64,000 bases of DNA, taken from Semisulcospira habei (Eukaryota > Mollusca > Gastropoda > Semisulcospiridae). Position numbers and translations under genes: made by a program. Under the pieces are notes generated by a model. That model ran no database searches. It was not told the origin of the DNA and saw nothing but the letters and a program-made list of their open reading frames with translations. This document shows positions 47,180 to 57,574 of the stretch, piece by piece (the stretch's first letter is position 1; the number at the start of each line of letters is the position of its first letter). The stretch spans positions 207,125,940 through 207,189,939 of the forward strand of contig BTPG01000004.1 in NCBI GenBank assembly GCA_036245525.1. Reading direction: 5' to 3'.

Positions 47180-47313
47180 TTAACTCATTTAGCCCCACAG
47201 CTGCACTGATTTCCTAAATTTTAGAAGTTTCATCTACAACTATGTGCCAGTTGCAGGAGATGGATCGACGATGATAACTCAAGGGTAGTGGCAGATTGGC
47301 TTGGCGCCATCAG
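47180..47313. mobile_element. Family A MITE, left half only
   Basis: TTAA-CTCATTTAGCCCCACAGC; core stops at TTGGCGCCATCAGGG, i.e. in the loop, as in the family B half at 14700-14838. A short palindrome AAGTAACTC...AAAGAAACC follows. Confidence 0.65.
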
Positions 47314-47641
47314 GGAAGTAACTCGTCCCGTCGGCTCATCAGGGAAAGAAACCCTTGTGCTCAGCTCCCTGGGCATGTGGCTGAGCCTGAGATAAAAATC
47401 TTGCGAAGTTGCCGGCACCCGTCATTGTAAGTTACGTGAGAAAAAAACTCGAAAGCGATACATTTTTTATCAAGAGATGTTCATCACAGTTTTTGAAGTG
47501 TCAGAGCCGCGTGAATTTTTCATGGCGAACTGTGAAACGGATTGCGTGCCTTGAAAACTGTATTGATCCTTTAAATTGTTTGTCTCCCTCCCCCCCCCCC
47601 CCCCCCTTTTTGAGTAGGGGATGTGTCAAAAATTGTGACTT

Positions 47642-48037
47642 GTGACTTCTGTGTTTTCAGATTTCCGTGACTTGATCCGTTATTCGTGAAAAATGTCACA
47701 AAATCGTGATGCATGGCTCGCTCTCATATATTACGTTTCGTGATTCGTGATTGGCAAAACGAGCTCTTCGTGAGACGTGACTTATGTGCTTGAGATTTTC
47801 GCGACTTGATCCGTTTTTCGTGATAAATGTCACACAATCGTGATGGCTCGCTCTCATGTGTCAAGTTTCGCGATTCTTGATTGACAAAACGAGCTCATTG
47901 TGACACGTGACTTCTGTGTTTGCGATTCAACTTGAACCGTTATTCGTGACAAATGTCACAAAATCGTGATGGCTCGCGCTCATAAGTCAAGTTTTGTGAT
48001 TCGTGATTGACAAAACGAGCTCTTTGTGAAGCCGTGA
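47642..48037 (+). repeat. Tandem repeat, three units of about 130 bp
   Basis: Units start at 47642, 47777 and 47907 with GTGACTTCTGTGTTT-like sequence. Each has CGTGACTTGATCCGTTATTC, AATGTCACAAAATCGTGATG, GGCTCGCTCTCAT and GATTGACAAAACGAGCTC. Units are about 85-90% alike by eye. Internal TCGTGATTCGTGAT subrepeats. Non-coding. Confidence 0.9.
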
Positions 48038-48042
48038 CAGTA

Positions 48043-48176
48043 TCTGTCGTTATTTGGCAAAAGCCAGTATGTCCATTTTTTAGAAAAAGCGAAATTTTCA
48101 TTGTTAAACAATGAAAATCTCGCTTTTCCGAAAAATGGACTTGCTGTCCTTTTGCCAAATAACGGCAAGGTATCAT
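48043..48176. mobile_element. Palindromic MITE, J type
   Basis: GTCGTTATTTGGCAAAAGCC / complement TTTTGCCAAATAACGGCAAG with inner GTCCATTTTT..AAAAAGCGA stem meeting at TGTTAAACA. It abuts the tandem repeat. Single copy in the window. Confidence 0.75.
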
Positions 48177-48298
48177 CCCTCTTGTCATGACTGGTTGGTT
48201 GGTTAGTGACCTGTAAAAATAATTGTCAGTAAAAGTCAATATCTCCGAGGATTTTCAGATTCACAGAATCTTGTAACACGCTGTCAGTAGTATAGAAG

Positions 48299-48416
48299 GA
48301 CTCACAAACCAGATAGGTGAGGCTAGCGCTGGCGATTGGGTGCCTGATAGGCGGGGGCAGGGGATCTAACTGTTTGTCTGTCCGGCGCTGAGTGATTCCT
48401 CTTGGTTTGTGTAGTA
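48299..48416. repeat. Family H repeat, internally deleted
   Basis: CTCACAAACCAGATAGGTGA, GCTAGCGCTGGC joins directly to GATTGGGTGCCTGATAGGCG and then GGGGATCTAACTGTTTGTCT, so it is a palindromic fusion of two H copies. Confidence 0.6.
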
Positions 48417-48534
48417 GTATAGAAGGACTCCTCTACAGACCAACGTGCCAACAAACACAGTTTGTTTGTCCGTTTGACGCAAAAGCAGACCGATTTTTAT
48501 TTGTTGTTGTTATTTATCGGAGTTGCGGTCTTCC

Positions 48535-48746
48535 TTATCCCTTTTCATCCTGATACATTGTTGTTTGAATTGTTGTTAAACTTTGATAGTTCAAGGGTGG
48601 CGCCAGAATAGCTTGGCGCCTCAGGCGCCAAGCTATTCTGGCACCACCCTTGAACTAAAATGGTTGATCTGTTTCCCAACGTGTAATGTAGCCTTCATTG
48701 TAAAATAAGCTATTTTAAAAAGTCAGACTCAGGATGCAATTGGTTG
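48535..48746. mobile_element. Family C MITE
   Basis: CCCTTTTCATCCTGATACAT at the left, GTCAGACTCAGGATGCAATT at the right; perfect core arms AGTTCAAGGGTGGCGCCAGA around GGCGCCTCAGGCGCC. Confidence 0.8.
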
Positions 48747-48925
48747 AGCTGAAAATGAGTTCTGCTTCCAGTTTGCATGAGTGTAAATTTCAAAGTTCAC
48801 GAACGGGCTGTATTTAACCATGTCTAAGATAGAACCCAGACCAAAATATGCGACTGCCAAGAGTGTAAAAGTATAGAAATTCTCAACAAAGAAACACGCC
48901 AAGAAAGGGCAAGAACAACACAGTG

Positions 48926-49075
48926 TAACCCCTTCAATGCCGGGTGAGGGGGGACGCTACAAGATACATAAATCCTCTGAGCCCCCCCCCCACCCCCCCC
49001 CCCCCCCGGGAGTGGGGTGGGGTTGGGGTGGGGTTGGGGTGTGGGGGCGGGGGTGGGGTGGGGGGGGAATAGGAC
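48926..49075. repeat. E-type fragment and C/G-rich tract
   Basis: AACCCCTTCAATGCCGGGTG and the E left arm (CAAGATACATAAATCCTCTG) run into C runs (48983-49008) and GGGGTTGGGGT repeats (49010-49070). Confidence 0.6.
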
Positions 49076-49368
49076 CAAGAACTACAAGGAAAATTATGGA
49101 TATTATGGTAAAATTAGAATTACTAGATATTTTCAGGGAGCTATTTCCTAATCGAATAACGTACACCTGGCGAAAATTCAGTAGTATTGAACCGGGCCGT
49201 CTGGATTATTTTCTGGTTTCTGAAGACCTTATGCCTGATGTAAATAATTGTACAATTGGTGTAGGGTATCGATCTGATCACTGTCCTGTTATTCTCTAAA
49301 GAATAAAAAGTAGAAAAAAGAACAGTTTAAAAGAGATGGGCCTTTTTGGAAATTCAACAATTCTTTAC

Positions 49369-49581
49369 TTAACTCATTCTACCCCAACACCGAAATCCTT
49401 AAATTTTGCCTTTGTCCTCTGAAGACTACATGCAGTGCAGGACACAGATCGACCATGATAGTTCAAGGGTGTTGCCAGAACAGCTTGGCGCCCATAGGCG
49501 CCAAGCTATTCTGGCATCACCCTTGAACTATCAAGGTCGATCCATATCTTGCTGTGGTGTGTCTGGGGTAGAATGAGTTAA
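49369..49581. mobile_element. Family B MITE inserted in the L1-like ORF
   Basis: TTAA at 49369-49372 and 49578-49581 flank 205 bp with ends CTCATTCTACCCCAACACCG / CTGGGGTAGAATGAG. Left flank codes KFNNSLL and right flank KDRYYVD; with one TTAA kept the frame is continuous (TCT TTA CTT AAA GAC). This is direct evidence for a TTAA target-site duplication. Confidence 0.93.
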
Positions 49582-50224
49582 AGACAGATACTACGTCGAT
49601 GAAGTTAAGAAAATAATTAGTGAAGTGAAGATGCAATATGCTACGGCTGTTTATAATTTGGACAGAATTGAAATAATTCCCAAAGAAGAGTTGCAGTTCC
49701 ATATTTCAGACCACCTATTCTTTGAATGCTTCTTCTTGAAATTAGATGCAAAACCATTGCTTACTCTACACACAAGAAAAAGATGGAGAATCTTCGGGAG
49801 CAGAGCCTCTTGAATGAATTTAACCTTCTAGAGAAAAGTGTCTCGGAAAGTAATGTTGAAAAAATCGAAGAGATCAAGTCTGAGCTAAAAGAAATCCGAG
49901 ACAAAAAGACTGAAGGCGTGGCGTAAGATGGATACAGGAGGGTGAGAAGGTCAGTAAATATTTGTGTAACTTAGAAAATAGGAATTTTGTCAACAAATCA
50001 TTGAACTTTGTGGAACAGGTGATGGTAATACTATTTCTGATCAGACAGATATACTGCAGGAAGTTACGCGTTTTATGAAAATTTGTATTGTCACAAAGAT
50101 GTTGCTGATGTAGATTTGAATTTGTAAATTTGACGTTCTAACTTCGTCCAGTGATGACTGTGATTCCCTAGAGGGACCTATAACTTATCAAGAGCTGTCT
50201 GTGTACTGAAAAATATGAAGAACT

Positions 50225-50299
50225 TTAATTCTTAAACTCCCGGAACTAAATGACTTCTATAGAATAGAAGTAATTGAGTTCTGGGAGTTTAAGAGTTAA
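50225..50299. mobile_element. 67-bp TTAA MITE inserted in the L1-like ORF
   Basis: TTAA at 50225-50228 and 50296-50299; ends TTCTTAAACTCCCGGAACT / AGTTCTGGGAGTTTAAGAG. Keeping one TTAA gives MKNFKNPGPDGF, in frame with the L1/Tx1 motif (M)KNNKxPGxDGF. Confidence 0.88.
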
Positions 50300-50454
50300 A
50301 AACCCAGGGCCAGACGGATTCACAACTGAGATTTTCAAATTTGTCTTTCGTGATATTTGCTTTTTTTCTAATTCGCTCTGTCAATGAAGGTTTTGAAAAA
50401 CAAGAATCGTCTGTAACACAGAAGCAAGATTTCATCACCTCTATTCCGAAAGAG

Positions 50455-50807
50455 GGTTGGTTGGTTGTACACTGCTTAACGTCCCGACAGCAACAAGACT
50501 TTCTCAGGACGTGCCTGCACTGCTTGTGAAAAAAAAAACACTAGAAAGAATATTGAATGTATCTCGCCAGCCGGTCTAAAACGCTAAATAAACCGAAGAC
50601 AAATTTAGCAACACACATTCAATATCAAGAGATACAGAAGGCGCAGACAGTAGGGAGAGTTTAAAAAAGGCTAAATACAGGTGACTGGACCAAGGTTAGA
50701 CAATAACACATGCCCCAGAATAGAGGGGAGAACCTACCCTGTGGGGCTGACCATGGTGACCCTGGGAACTAAAAAGTAGTTAACCCCTCCCAAGTCCAGC
50801 AGGGCAG
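50455..50807 (+). mobile_element. SINE-like insertion in the L1-like relic
   Basis: It interrupts the L1 frame between IPKEG and SLLNVTYK. Begins GGTTGGTTGGTTGTACACTG with CTTAACGTCCCGACAG; ends near CCCTCCCAAGTCCAGCAGGG. Internal A run at 50529-50540. No pol III boxes were clearly seen, so its class is uncertain. Confidence 0.6.
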
Positions 50808-50961
50808 ACCTATATCTTTGTTAAATGTTACTTATAAGATTATGTCTGCTTGTTTGGCGAAACGTTTACAGAAGGTTTTGCCGAACATTATACACGAATC
50901 TCAAAAGGGTTTTATCAAGGGAAGATATATTGGAGAAAATTTGCGCCTATTATATGATGTT

Positions 50962-51522
50962 TTATCTGTCCATCTGTCATACCTGTCTGTCTCCTTCTAC
51001 TGGCCCTGTCTATCTTTCTGAGCTTCTTCATTTGTACACACCTTCAAGACAGCTCCGTTCCTCAGCAGACATTAAACTATTACGCTTTCCGACTGTAAGA
51101 ACTAAGTCTTTTGGCGAGAGGTATCTCATACCAAGGACCATTTCTTTGGAATAAACTCCCACAGTCCCTCAAATATGTTGAATCAGCCAATAGTTTCCGG
51201 CAGTCCTTACAGAAGCATTTATTCCTTTAAACGTGCATTCACCGTTATAATTCTTCTTTTTGTCAACATTTTGTTGTCGGTGAGGTCTGTCTGGTGTGTC
51301 CGTTGCTGGTTTAAAGGTACACGTGTTTTTTGTGTGTGACCATTTATTTTTTTGTTGGTGTGTTCTTTTTGTTATTCTTATTTTTCTTGTTTATCTTGTT
51401 GCGTGAGTGTGTATGTTAGGGATTATATATGTGTTGTAGGATACAAGGTGTATGTATGTTAGTATGCCATTTGTACGGCGCCTAGAGCTTTTCTGTCGAA
51501 AGTATTGGCGCTTTAAAAATAT

Positions 51523-51599
<77 letters not shown>

Positions 51600-51600
51600 G
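50962..51600 (+). mobile_element. LINE 3' end with (ATT)n tail inserted in the L1-like relic
   Basis: LLHLYTPSRQLRSSADIKLL then, after a frameshift, SYQGPFLWNKLPQSLKYVES and ANSFRQSLQKHLFL-stop, the C-terminus of a CR1/L2-group RT different from those at 22, 37 and 61 kb. 3' UTR ends GCGCCTAGAGCTTTTCTGTC..GGCGCTTTAAAAATATTC and (ATT)n at 51522-51599. Confidence 0.75.
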
Positions 51601-51984
51601 TCAGAGAAGGTACATATTCCTGGCCTCTTGTTAATGGTTGACTTCCAGAAGACATTCGACATTTTCTCTTGGTCCTTTATTGAATCTCTTGCCTTTTTTT
51701 CATTTCCTTGTCAGCGATACAGTGGTTTAAAACTCAATAAAACTCCAAATAAGAACTCATTATCTTGTGTGTATATTACTGGTCAGTATAGAGTCGTTTC
51801 AGACGCGCAGTTTGTGACCACTGGCAGCGAAGGTGTTACAGTCATTGAAAGTGTGTTGTTCTTGTCCTTTCTACGCGTGTTTCGCTTTTTTGTTCGGAAT
51901 TTCTTTTCATCTCTGGAGTAGCACGTGCAAGTCAAAAGAGAGACTGCAACTCGATATAAAGCTTCATCGTCTGTTGTAAAAAAT

Positions 51985-52510
51985 TCAAAGCGATCTACTC
52001 CAGGCAGTAAAGTATTAATTAAACTCATTCAGCCCGGCGCACGTATTTTCCAAATTTTGGAGGCGTCATCTAACGACTATGCACCTGTTGCAGGAGATGG
52101 GTTGACCATGATAATTCAAGGGTAGTGCCAGATTAGCTTGGCGCCTGTCGGCGCCAAGCTAATCTGGCACTACCCTTGAATTATCATAGTCAACCCATCG
52201 AATATCTTCTTTATAAAAGTTCTTTGTGCGTCTTACAATAACGCTGGACAATTGGGCTGACTTCAATTACGAAGTCTGAATGTCGCAAAAAGAAAGACGT
52301 TTCTTGCTCTTCTTCTCCTTTTGTACGTAGGAGAGTTCTCCTCCGTTGCGCTCAAAAGGCAGCAGAAAACCTCTGGTACTTTGCCTTCTCACGTGGATTG
52401 TGAAAATAATTGCAGAAAAGGCTTAGTTGAGGCAAGACATCATTGATGACCCGCTGTATAGGCGCATTTTAGAAATCGAAGCCTGCCTTGAAGCAGATCG
52501 ATTTTAACAG
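51985..52510 (+). repeat. Unknown interspersed repeat, copy 2, interrupted by an A MITE
   Basis: Homologous to 44056-44490. The family A element at 52019-52198 lies inside it (between AGGCAGTAAAGTATTAAT and ATATCTTCTTTATAAAAG). Confidence 0.6.
52019..52198. mobile_element. Family A MITE, right end missing
   Basis: TTAA-ACTCATTCAGCCCGGCGC at the left; perfect core stem GGTTGACCATGATAATTCAA / complement; stops at GTCAACCCAT. Confidence 0.78.
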
Positions 52511-52569
52511 CGTTGGGATGCATGCATACATCCTATCGGTTCAGGTACGGTATGCGCATAATACCATTA

Positions 52570-52650
52570 AAAACGCCTCGGGCCCAGGTCGGCCGCGATC
52601 GGCCCGCGCACGGCTGTGCGCGGGCCGATCGCGACCGAAGGGGGCCCGAT
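52570..52650. repeat. GC-rich perfect hairpin
   Basis: CGGGCCCAGGTCGGCCGCGA / TCGCGACCGAAGGGGGCCCG with inner TCGGCCCGCGCA. Positions 52651-52960 hold nothing else apart from a C run at 52930-52960. Confidence 0.65.
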
Positions 52651-52964
52651 AAACTTTGGCTTGGTGAGTACCTGGCCTAAGTTATCGACCGAAAGTCCCC
52701 CATCCCAAAGCAATTTTCTTTTTGTTCTTTATTGTTTGCTTGAACGTCTCTGTTGTTTGCTGAACTGTCTTTTGTTCAAAGATTCGCTTCATTTGCTGTG
52801 TGGCTCCCTCGGCTGACTTCTAAAAGAGCATCCTGTTATATTTATAAAGTATGAAGTCTCATCTCTTGTTTATGTCCGTTCGATCACTGCCGTAAGCTTC
52901 GAAATTAACGTGCCATTTCTTCGCTTAGTACCCCCCCCCCCCCCTCTCCCCCCCTCTTTGAACA

Positions 52965-53133
52965 CCGCCGGCCTAATTGCAAGAGGTATGGAGACGGGGG
53001 CTCATGAGGATTTGTGCCTCATGCTGAAACACTATGTAGTCATGTTCCTTTGACGTGGGCTGGGGGTCTTTGGCGTTGACGTTTATATGATTTCAGACAC
53101 GCAGTATGCGTCCACTGGCTGTGATGGGGTTAA
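52965..53133. mobile_element. Family E MITE, partly deleted
   Basis: GCAAGAGGTATGGAGACGGG joins to GGCTCATGAGGATTTGTGCC; right end GCTGTGATGGGG-TTAA. Confidence 0.6.
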
Positions 53134-53164
53134 TCACTGTAGTCTTCAGAAAGAGCCAACGAAA

Positions 53165-53256
53165 TTAACCCTTTGCGTGTCAGTAGCGGTTTTTGTCACT
53201 ATGATTTTGGAAGGAATCATCGTGAGAACAACTGCTACCGACACGCAAAGGGTTAA
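53165..53256. mobile_element. Family D MITE
   Basis: TTAA-CCCTTTGCGTGTCAGTAGCG / GCTACCGACACGCAAAGGG-TTAA with inner GTCACTATGATT / GAATCATCGTGA. Confidence 0.85.
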
Positions 53257-53297
53257 TTATTCACAAGATTTTGCAAAGGCGTATGCAAACGTATGCA

Positions 53298-53301
<4 letters not shown>

Positions 53302-53359
<58 letters not shown>

Positions 53360-53544
53360 TAATAGCGCCTAACCTCCTTATGGAGCTCTAGGCGCTTTAC
53401 AATTTTAAAAAAATAAACATAATGCAAATATAAATATACAAATAAATAAATATTAACAAAATAAAAGAACAAACCAAACAGTCACAAAAACACTGGGTAT
53501 GTATGTGCACATACACAATCACACACACACGCACACACACACAC

Positions 53545-53631
<87 letters not shown>

Positions 53632-53890
53632 ACAACAAGAACAAAAACAAACAAACAACAACAACATTCGCACGCACGCACACACAAACAAGTCATTAGT
53701 AGGCAGACTTAAAAAGGTACTTTTTGCGTGAGCTTTTAAATGAATGACTGCATTCGGCGTATTTCTTGTGGGAGGCTGTTCCATAGCAGAGGACTCTGGT
53801 ACGAAAAACAGCGCTGCCAAAAGGACTTGGTTTTGGCGGAGGGAACACAAAGAGTGCGGTGGTCAGATGTAATGATCGAGGATGTCTGGA
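53302..53890 (-). mobile_element. LINE 3' end with (TTA)n tail, interrupted by (CA)n
   Basis: The minus strand codes LLHIYTPSRHPRSLHLTTAL and FGSAVFRTRVLCYGTA then FKSSRKKYLFKSAY, related to the fragment at 50962-51600. The 3' UTR is invaded by (CA)n at 53520-53627 and ends GCGCCTAGAGCTCC...GGCGCTAT and (ATT)n (53302-53360 as TAA). Confidence 0.7.
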
Positions 53891-53939
53891 TGGAGTGTAA
53901 ATGTGCAACAGATCAGAGAGATAGAAAAAATGAAAACAA

Positions 53940-54245
53940 GAGAAAAAAACCCCACAACAACTACAAAAAACACCCCCCCTCATCCCCCCAAACAACAACA
54001 AAAACAACAAATAAACAACAACAACAAAACAACAACAACCCCCCCGCCCCCCCCCCCCCCCCCCCCATAAAAAAAAAAAAAAAAAAAAAAATCCCAAACT
54101 AACCCCGAACTTAAAGAAAGATCCCCCCCAAAACAAAACAAAAATAAACCAAAACAAAACAAAACCCAAACAAACAAACAAACAAACAAACAAACAAACA
54201 AACAAACAAACAAACAAACAAACAAACAAACAAACAAACAAAACA
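53940..54245 (+). repeat. A/C-rich low complexity with (AAAC)n
   Basis: AACAACA, C run (54040-54066), A run (54070-54091) and perfect (AAAC)n at 54170-54241. Confidence 0.9.
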
Positions 54246-55200
54246 AAACAAACATAATATCTGCTAACTCTTTCACTGCTGAAAAGCAAAGAGTGAACAG
54301 CCAAACGCAATATGCTTAGATCATCGTGACCCCGAGAAGTTGAAAAGTGCAGCAATAATAAGAATGTTACCACTTCATGCCATAAAGGAGAACATGTGTA
54401 GGGTCAGGCATGGGGGAGGTTAATTAATGTCAAATAGACACACAATAACATGCTATTTTCAAAGCTGTGAGGATCCCCCCCCCACCCCCCCGTCCCCGGA
54501 TGTTAGTTGTTCATTCACGAGGATTTATATGATTTATACAGTGTTCTTGATAAACGGTTGTACCGGTATTTGCCTTTAAAATACCCCATCCAGTCATATT
54601 GCCTTAAATAACCGCGGTTAATGTTTTGAAGTGCAAAGCTCAGATAGGGGGGTAATAAATAGCGACTGTTGTTTCGTTTTTGTGTGTGTGTGTGTGTCTG
54701 TTGTAGTTGGTGCCTCTGTGTGTCTTGGTGTCTGATTATGGGTTGTTTAGTGTGTGTGTGTGTGACTAGTGTGTTTGGTTGGTGTGTGTGTGTGTGTTGA
54801 GTGTTGTGTGTATCAGTGCACGACCTTGCTTTGTGTGGTTGAAGGGCGCTTTCCGTGTGTGTGAAAGTTGGTGATGACGTGCCGCTTGCTACGTGAAATA
54901 ATATGATCCATTATTTACCTTTAAATAACCAATCTTAGCACGAATCCTAACCGAAAATAGAAAGTTTTAAGTGCGATGTGTGCGTCACAAAAACGAAGAA
55001 ATTTGAAATCTTGACTCTTACGTAGCACTAGAACCGGCATAAGATAGAATCCAACACGGAGAACGAACCACGCTTAGAAAAGGACGGGTTACAAAACACA
55101 ATTTATTCATATTTCGGGTTCGAAAATACCCTTTGTCAATATAGACACACAAACAAACAGACAAACAGAGAGATTAGCCGTGCTACCCACGCATCCACAT
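54246..55200. other. Stretch without a recognised gene
   Basis: GT-rich degenerate sequence at 54680-54820. Otherwise unique; upstream exons of the candidate at 55225 could lie here but none was found. Confidence 0.4.
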
Positions 55201-55224
55201 CTAACCTTCTCTTTTCATTGGCAG

Positions 55225-55426
55225 AAAGGATGAGAAGAGAAAGCATCTCTGTAAGGAGATGGAAAAAGAGCGACTACAAGATAGGACTGTGGAGGGATGG
55301 ATAAAGGAATACCGGCCACAGGACCGATATCGACAAAATAACCGGTTTGTAGAGCCAGGTAGTCCCGACTCTGTGACCCTCTCTCACAAAATCAGTCTTT
55401 TAACTCGCAATTTGGATGTTTTGTGA
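55225..55426 (+). CDS. Candidate last coding exon of an unrecognised gene
   Basis: A strong acceptor (CTTCTCTTTTCATTGGCAG) precedes an open frame entering with one base and running 66 codons to TGA at 55424-55426. The peptide starts KDEKRKHLCKEMEKERLQDR and continues TVEGWIKEYRPQDRYRQNNR, ending LTRNLDVL. It is charged and complex in composition, unlike the surrounding simple repeats, and does not look like any RT, endonuclease or integrase segment I know. An AT-rich stretch follows that could be 3' UTR, running toward the 500-N gap. I do not recognise the family and found no upstream partner exon. It could also be a chance open frame or a fossil exon. Confidence 0.4.
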
Positions 55427-55648
55427 CATATATACATTTCTGAAAATTACAATGTTTGCTGATTACTGTGATATATCACTGTATGCTGTAGTGCCATAAA
55501 AATTGTAGAAGTTGTTAGTGTTTAAAGTTGTTTAAAGCTCCTGGCGGCCCCATTTTGAGAAAACAGCCTGGGAAGTTTCTGTGTGCAGCATAATTGGGGC
55601 CAAGGGCAGACATTTTAAAATCATTTTAAACACTATTTAATGGCATTT

Positions 55649-56148
55649 NNNNNNNNNNNNNNNNNNNNNNNNNNNNNNNNNNNNNNNNNNNNNNNNNNNN
55701 NNNNNNNNNNNNNNNNNNNNNNNNNNNNNNNNNNNNNNNNNNNNNNNNNNNNNNNNNNNNNNNNNNNNNNNNNNNNNNNNNNNNNNNNNNNNNNNNNNNN
55801 NNNNNNNNNNNNNNNNNNNNNNNNNNNNNNNNNNNNNNNNNNNNNNNNNNNNNNNNNNNNNNNNNNNNNNNNNNNNNNNNNNNNNNNNNNNNNNNNNNNN
55901 NNNNNNNNNNNNNNNNNNNNNNNNNNNNNNNNNNNNNNNNNNNNNNNNNNNNNNNNNNNNNNNNNNNNNNNNNNNNNNNNNNNNNNNNNNNNNNNNNNNN
56001 NNNNNNNNNNNNNNNNNNNNNNNNNNNNNNNNNNNNNNNNNNNNNNNNNNNNNNNNNNNNNNNNNNNNNNNNNNNNNNNNNNNNNNNNNNNNNNNNNNNN
56101 NNNNNNNNNNNNNNNNNNNNNNNNNNNNNNNNNNNNNNNNNNNNNNNN
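55649..56148. other. Assembly gap, 500 N
   Basis: Exactly 500 N, a round number typical of an estimated or arbitrary gap. It removes the 3' end of the LINE on its right. Confidence 0.98.
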
Positions 56149-57117
56149 GAGAAGGATAAGCTGGATTTATATAGATCGATCCTTGGTTTTGGGACTATGA
56201 AAAGCTTTCTGTTTCCAAACGGCTTAGACTCAAACTTGCGGAACAAAGTGGAGATGTACTCAGGTGTTTTTCACTTCCACACTTTGAACATAAAAATTGC
56301 TTTGTTAAATTTGAAATGATTTTGAAGAGGCAGGATACCTGCTTTTGTGAGCTTTTCTTCTGTGGTTAGGTGTGGATCAGGGCAGATTATTTTTGGCCGC
56401 TCGTCTGTGTAGGGAATTCTCTTTAAATGGACCTCACTACATCCATTCCATACCTTTGACACGTAATCGACGTGAGAACGTATGTGAGCATTATAAAATA
56501 GTTTTGAATCTATTTTAGAATAGTATCTGAATCAATATAATATTTCAATTTTGATAACATAAAGAGATTTTTTGCTATTATTTTGCATAAGGCGTCTGTA
56601 TGAGCTTGCCATTTTACCTGACTCGATTGTAATCCCTGGTATGTGATGTTCGTTTACCTGTTCTACCTGACTACCTTTAAGTGAAAGGTTAAGAAATAGA
56701 GGCGTTATCTGCTGTTTTTGGCGCCTGGCGACTACCATCGATTTCGTTTTGACTGGACGAAGAACCAAAGATTATTTATACACCAAGCTGATACGTCATG
56801 AAGACTTTGTTGTAAGTTGTCGGAAATTACCTGTATATCTTTACTAGTAGTATAAACTGATGTGTCATCAGCAAAAGGTCGCATTGTACATCTTGGCAAG
56901 TAATATGTAAAGGCAAATCATTAATAAATAAACAAAATAGCAGGGGGGCCCAGTACAGACCCTTGGGGCACACCGAAGCTTACATCTTTGAGAGAGGAGT
57001 ATGAGTCATGAACAAGAACCTTTTGTTTTCTTTTAGTAAGGTAAGATGTGAAAAAAACAATTGCGTCTCCGTTATTAAGGTATTTGTGGAGATTAGCAGT
57101 CAGTGGGCCTTCAAGGG
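56149..57117 (-). mobile_element. CR1-like LINE fragment, cut by the gap
   Basis: Minus-strand pieces: VPQGSVLGPLLFCLFINDLP-like at about 56900-56980, KTKSMVVARRQKQQITPLFL, SHVDYVSKVWNGCSEVHLKR, LTTEEKLTKAGILPLQNHFK, and FIVPKPRIDLYKSSLS beside the gap. Closest to the element at 21489-24893. Several stops and frameshifts. Confidence 0.8.
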
Positions 57118-57574
57118 GTTAGTAAAAATACAAAATAAATAAATAAATACAATTTAAAACTGACCAAACACGTTACACTGAATGTTCGTCGTCTGGTTCA
57201 AACATCACTACCATTAAGTTGTCATGCCCAACTAATTAATCTCCCAGGATTGGTGCAGTCGTAACCCACCATTCCAGGAACGGCCGGAGCCGAGCAAGGC
57301 ATAGGCAAAGCAAAAGGCATCAATTTTCATGATGATTAATATTTGTTTACCATGCAGGCACACATCACAGTTATCCGCGTACGCGTCACAGCCGAGGCAA
57401 AAGCTATTTATAGCTCCAAACTCCAGGTCCTCGAGCAAAACAGAAAGTAGTATAGCTGGCGATCTGATATAACGGCCTTTGTGCAGTGGGGCTATATCTC
57501 AGTCAGGTGACTTAATTAGTCCGTCTGTAAATAAATGTAATAGGCTTGTACGGTCACCGCGGACGCATAGTTAG
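57118..57574. other. Stretch without a gene
   Basis: (AAAT)n at 57130-57150; the rest is unique sequence with no supported exon. Confidence 0.4.

Larger units (their letters stand above)
49078..51775 (+). mobile_element. L1/Tx1-like LINE relic carrying four insertions
   Basis: Colinear remnants of one ORF2. Endonuclease end: DIFRELFPNRITYTWRKFSS and EPGRLDYFLVSEDL (49078-49299). Linker: WKFNNSLLKDRYYVDEVKK across the MITE at 49369-49581, then LQFHISDHLFFEC and WIQEGEKVSKYLCNLENRNF. RT start: NPGPDGFTTEIFKFVFRDI and SSVTQKQDFITSIPKEG. After a SINE, RT continues with SLLNVTYKIMSACLAKRLQK and SQKGFIKGRYIGENLRLLYD. After a LINE 3' end, it resumes with HIPGLLLMVDFQKTFD and SGLKLN near 51740. Multiple frameshifts make it long dead. 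The GRYIGEN and PGLLLxxDFxKxFD blocks place it with L1/Tx1 elements. Confidence 0.82.
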
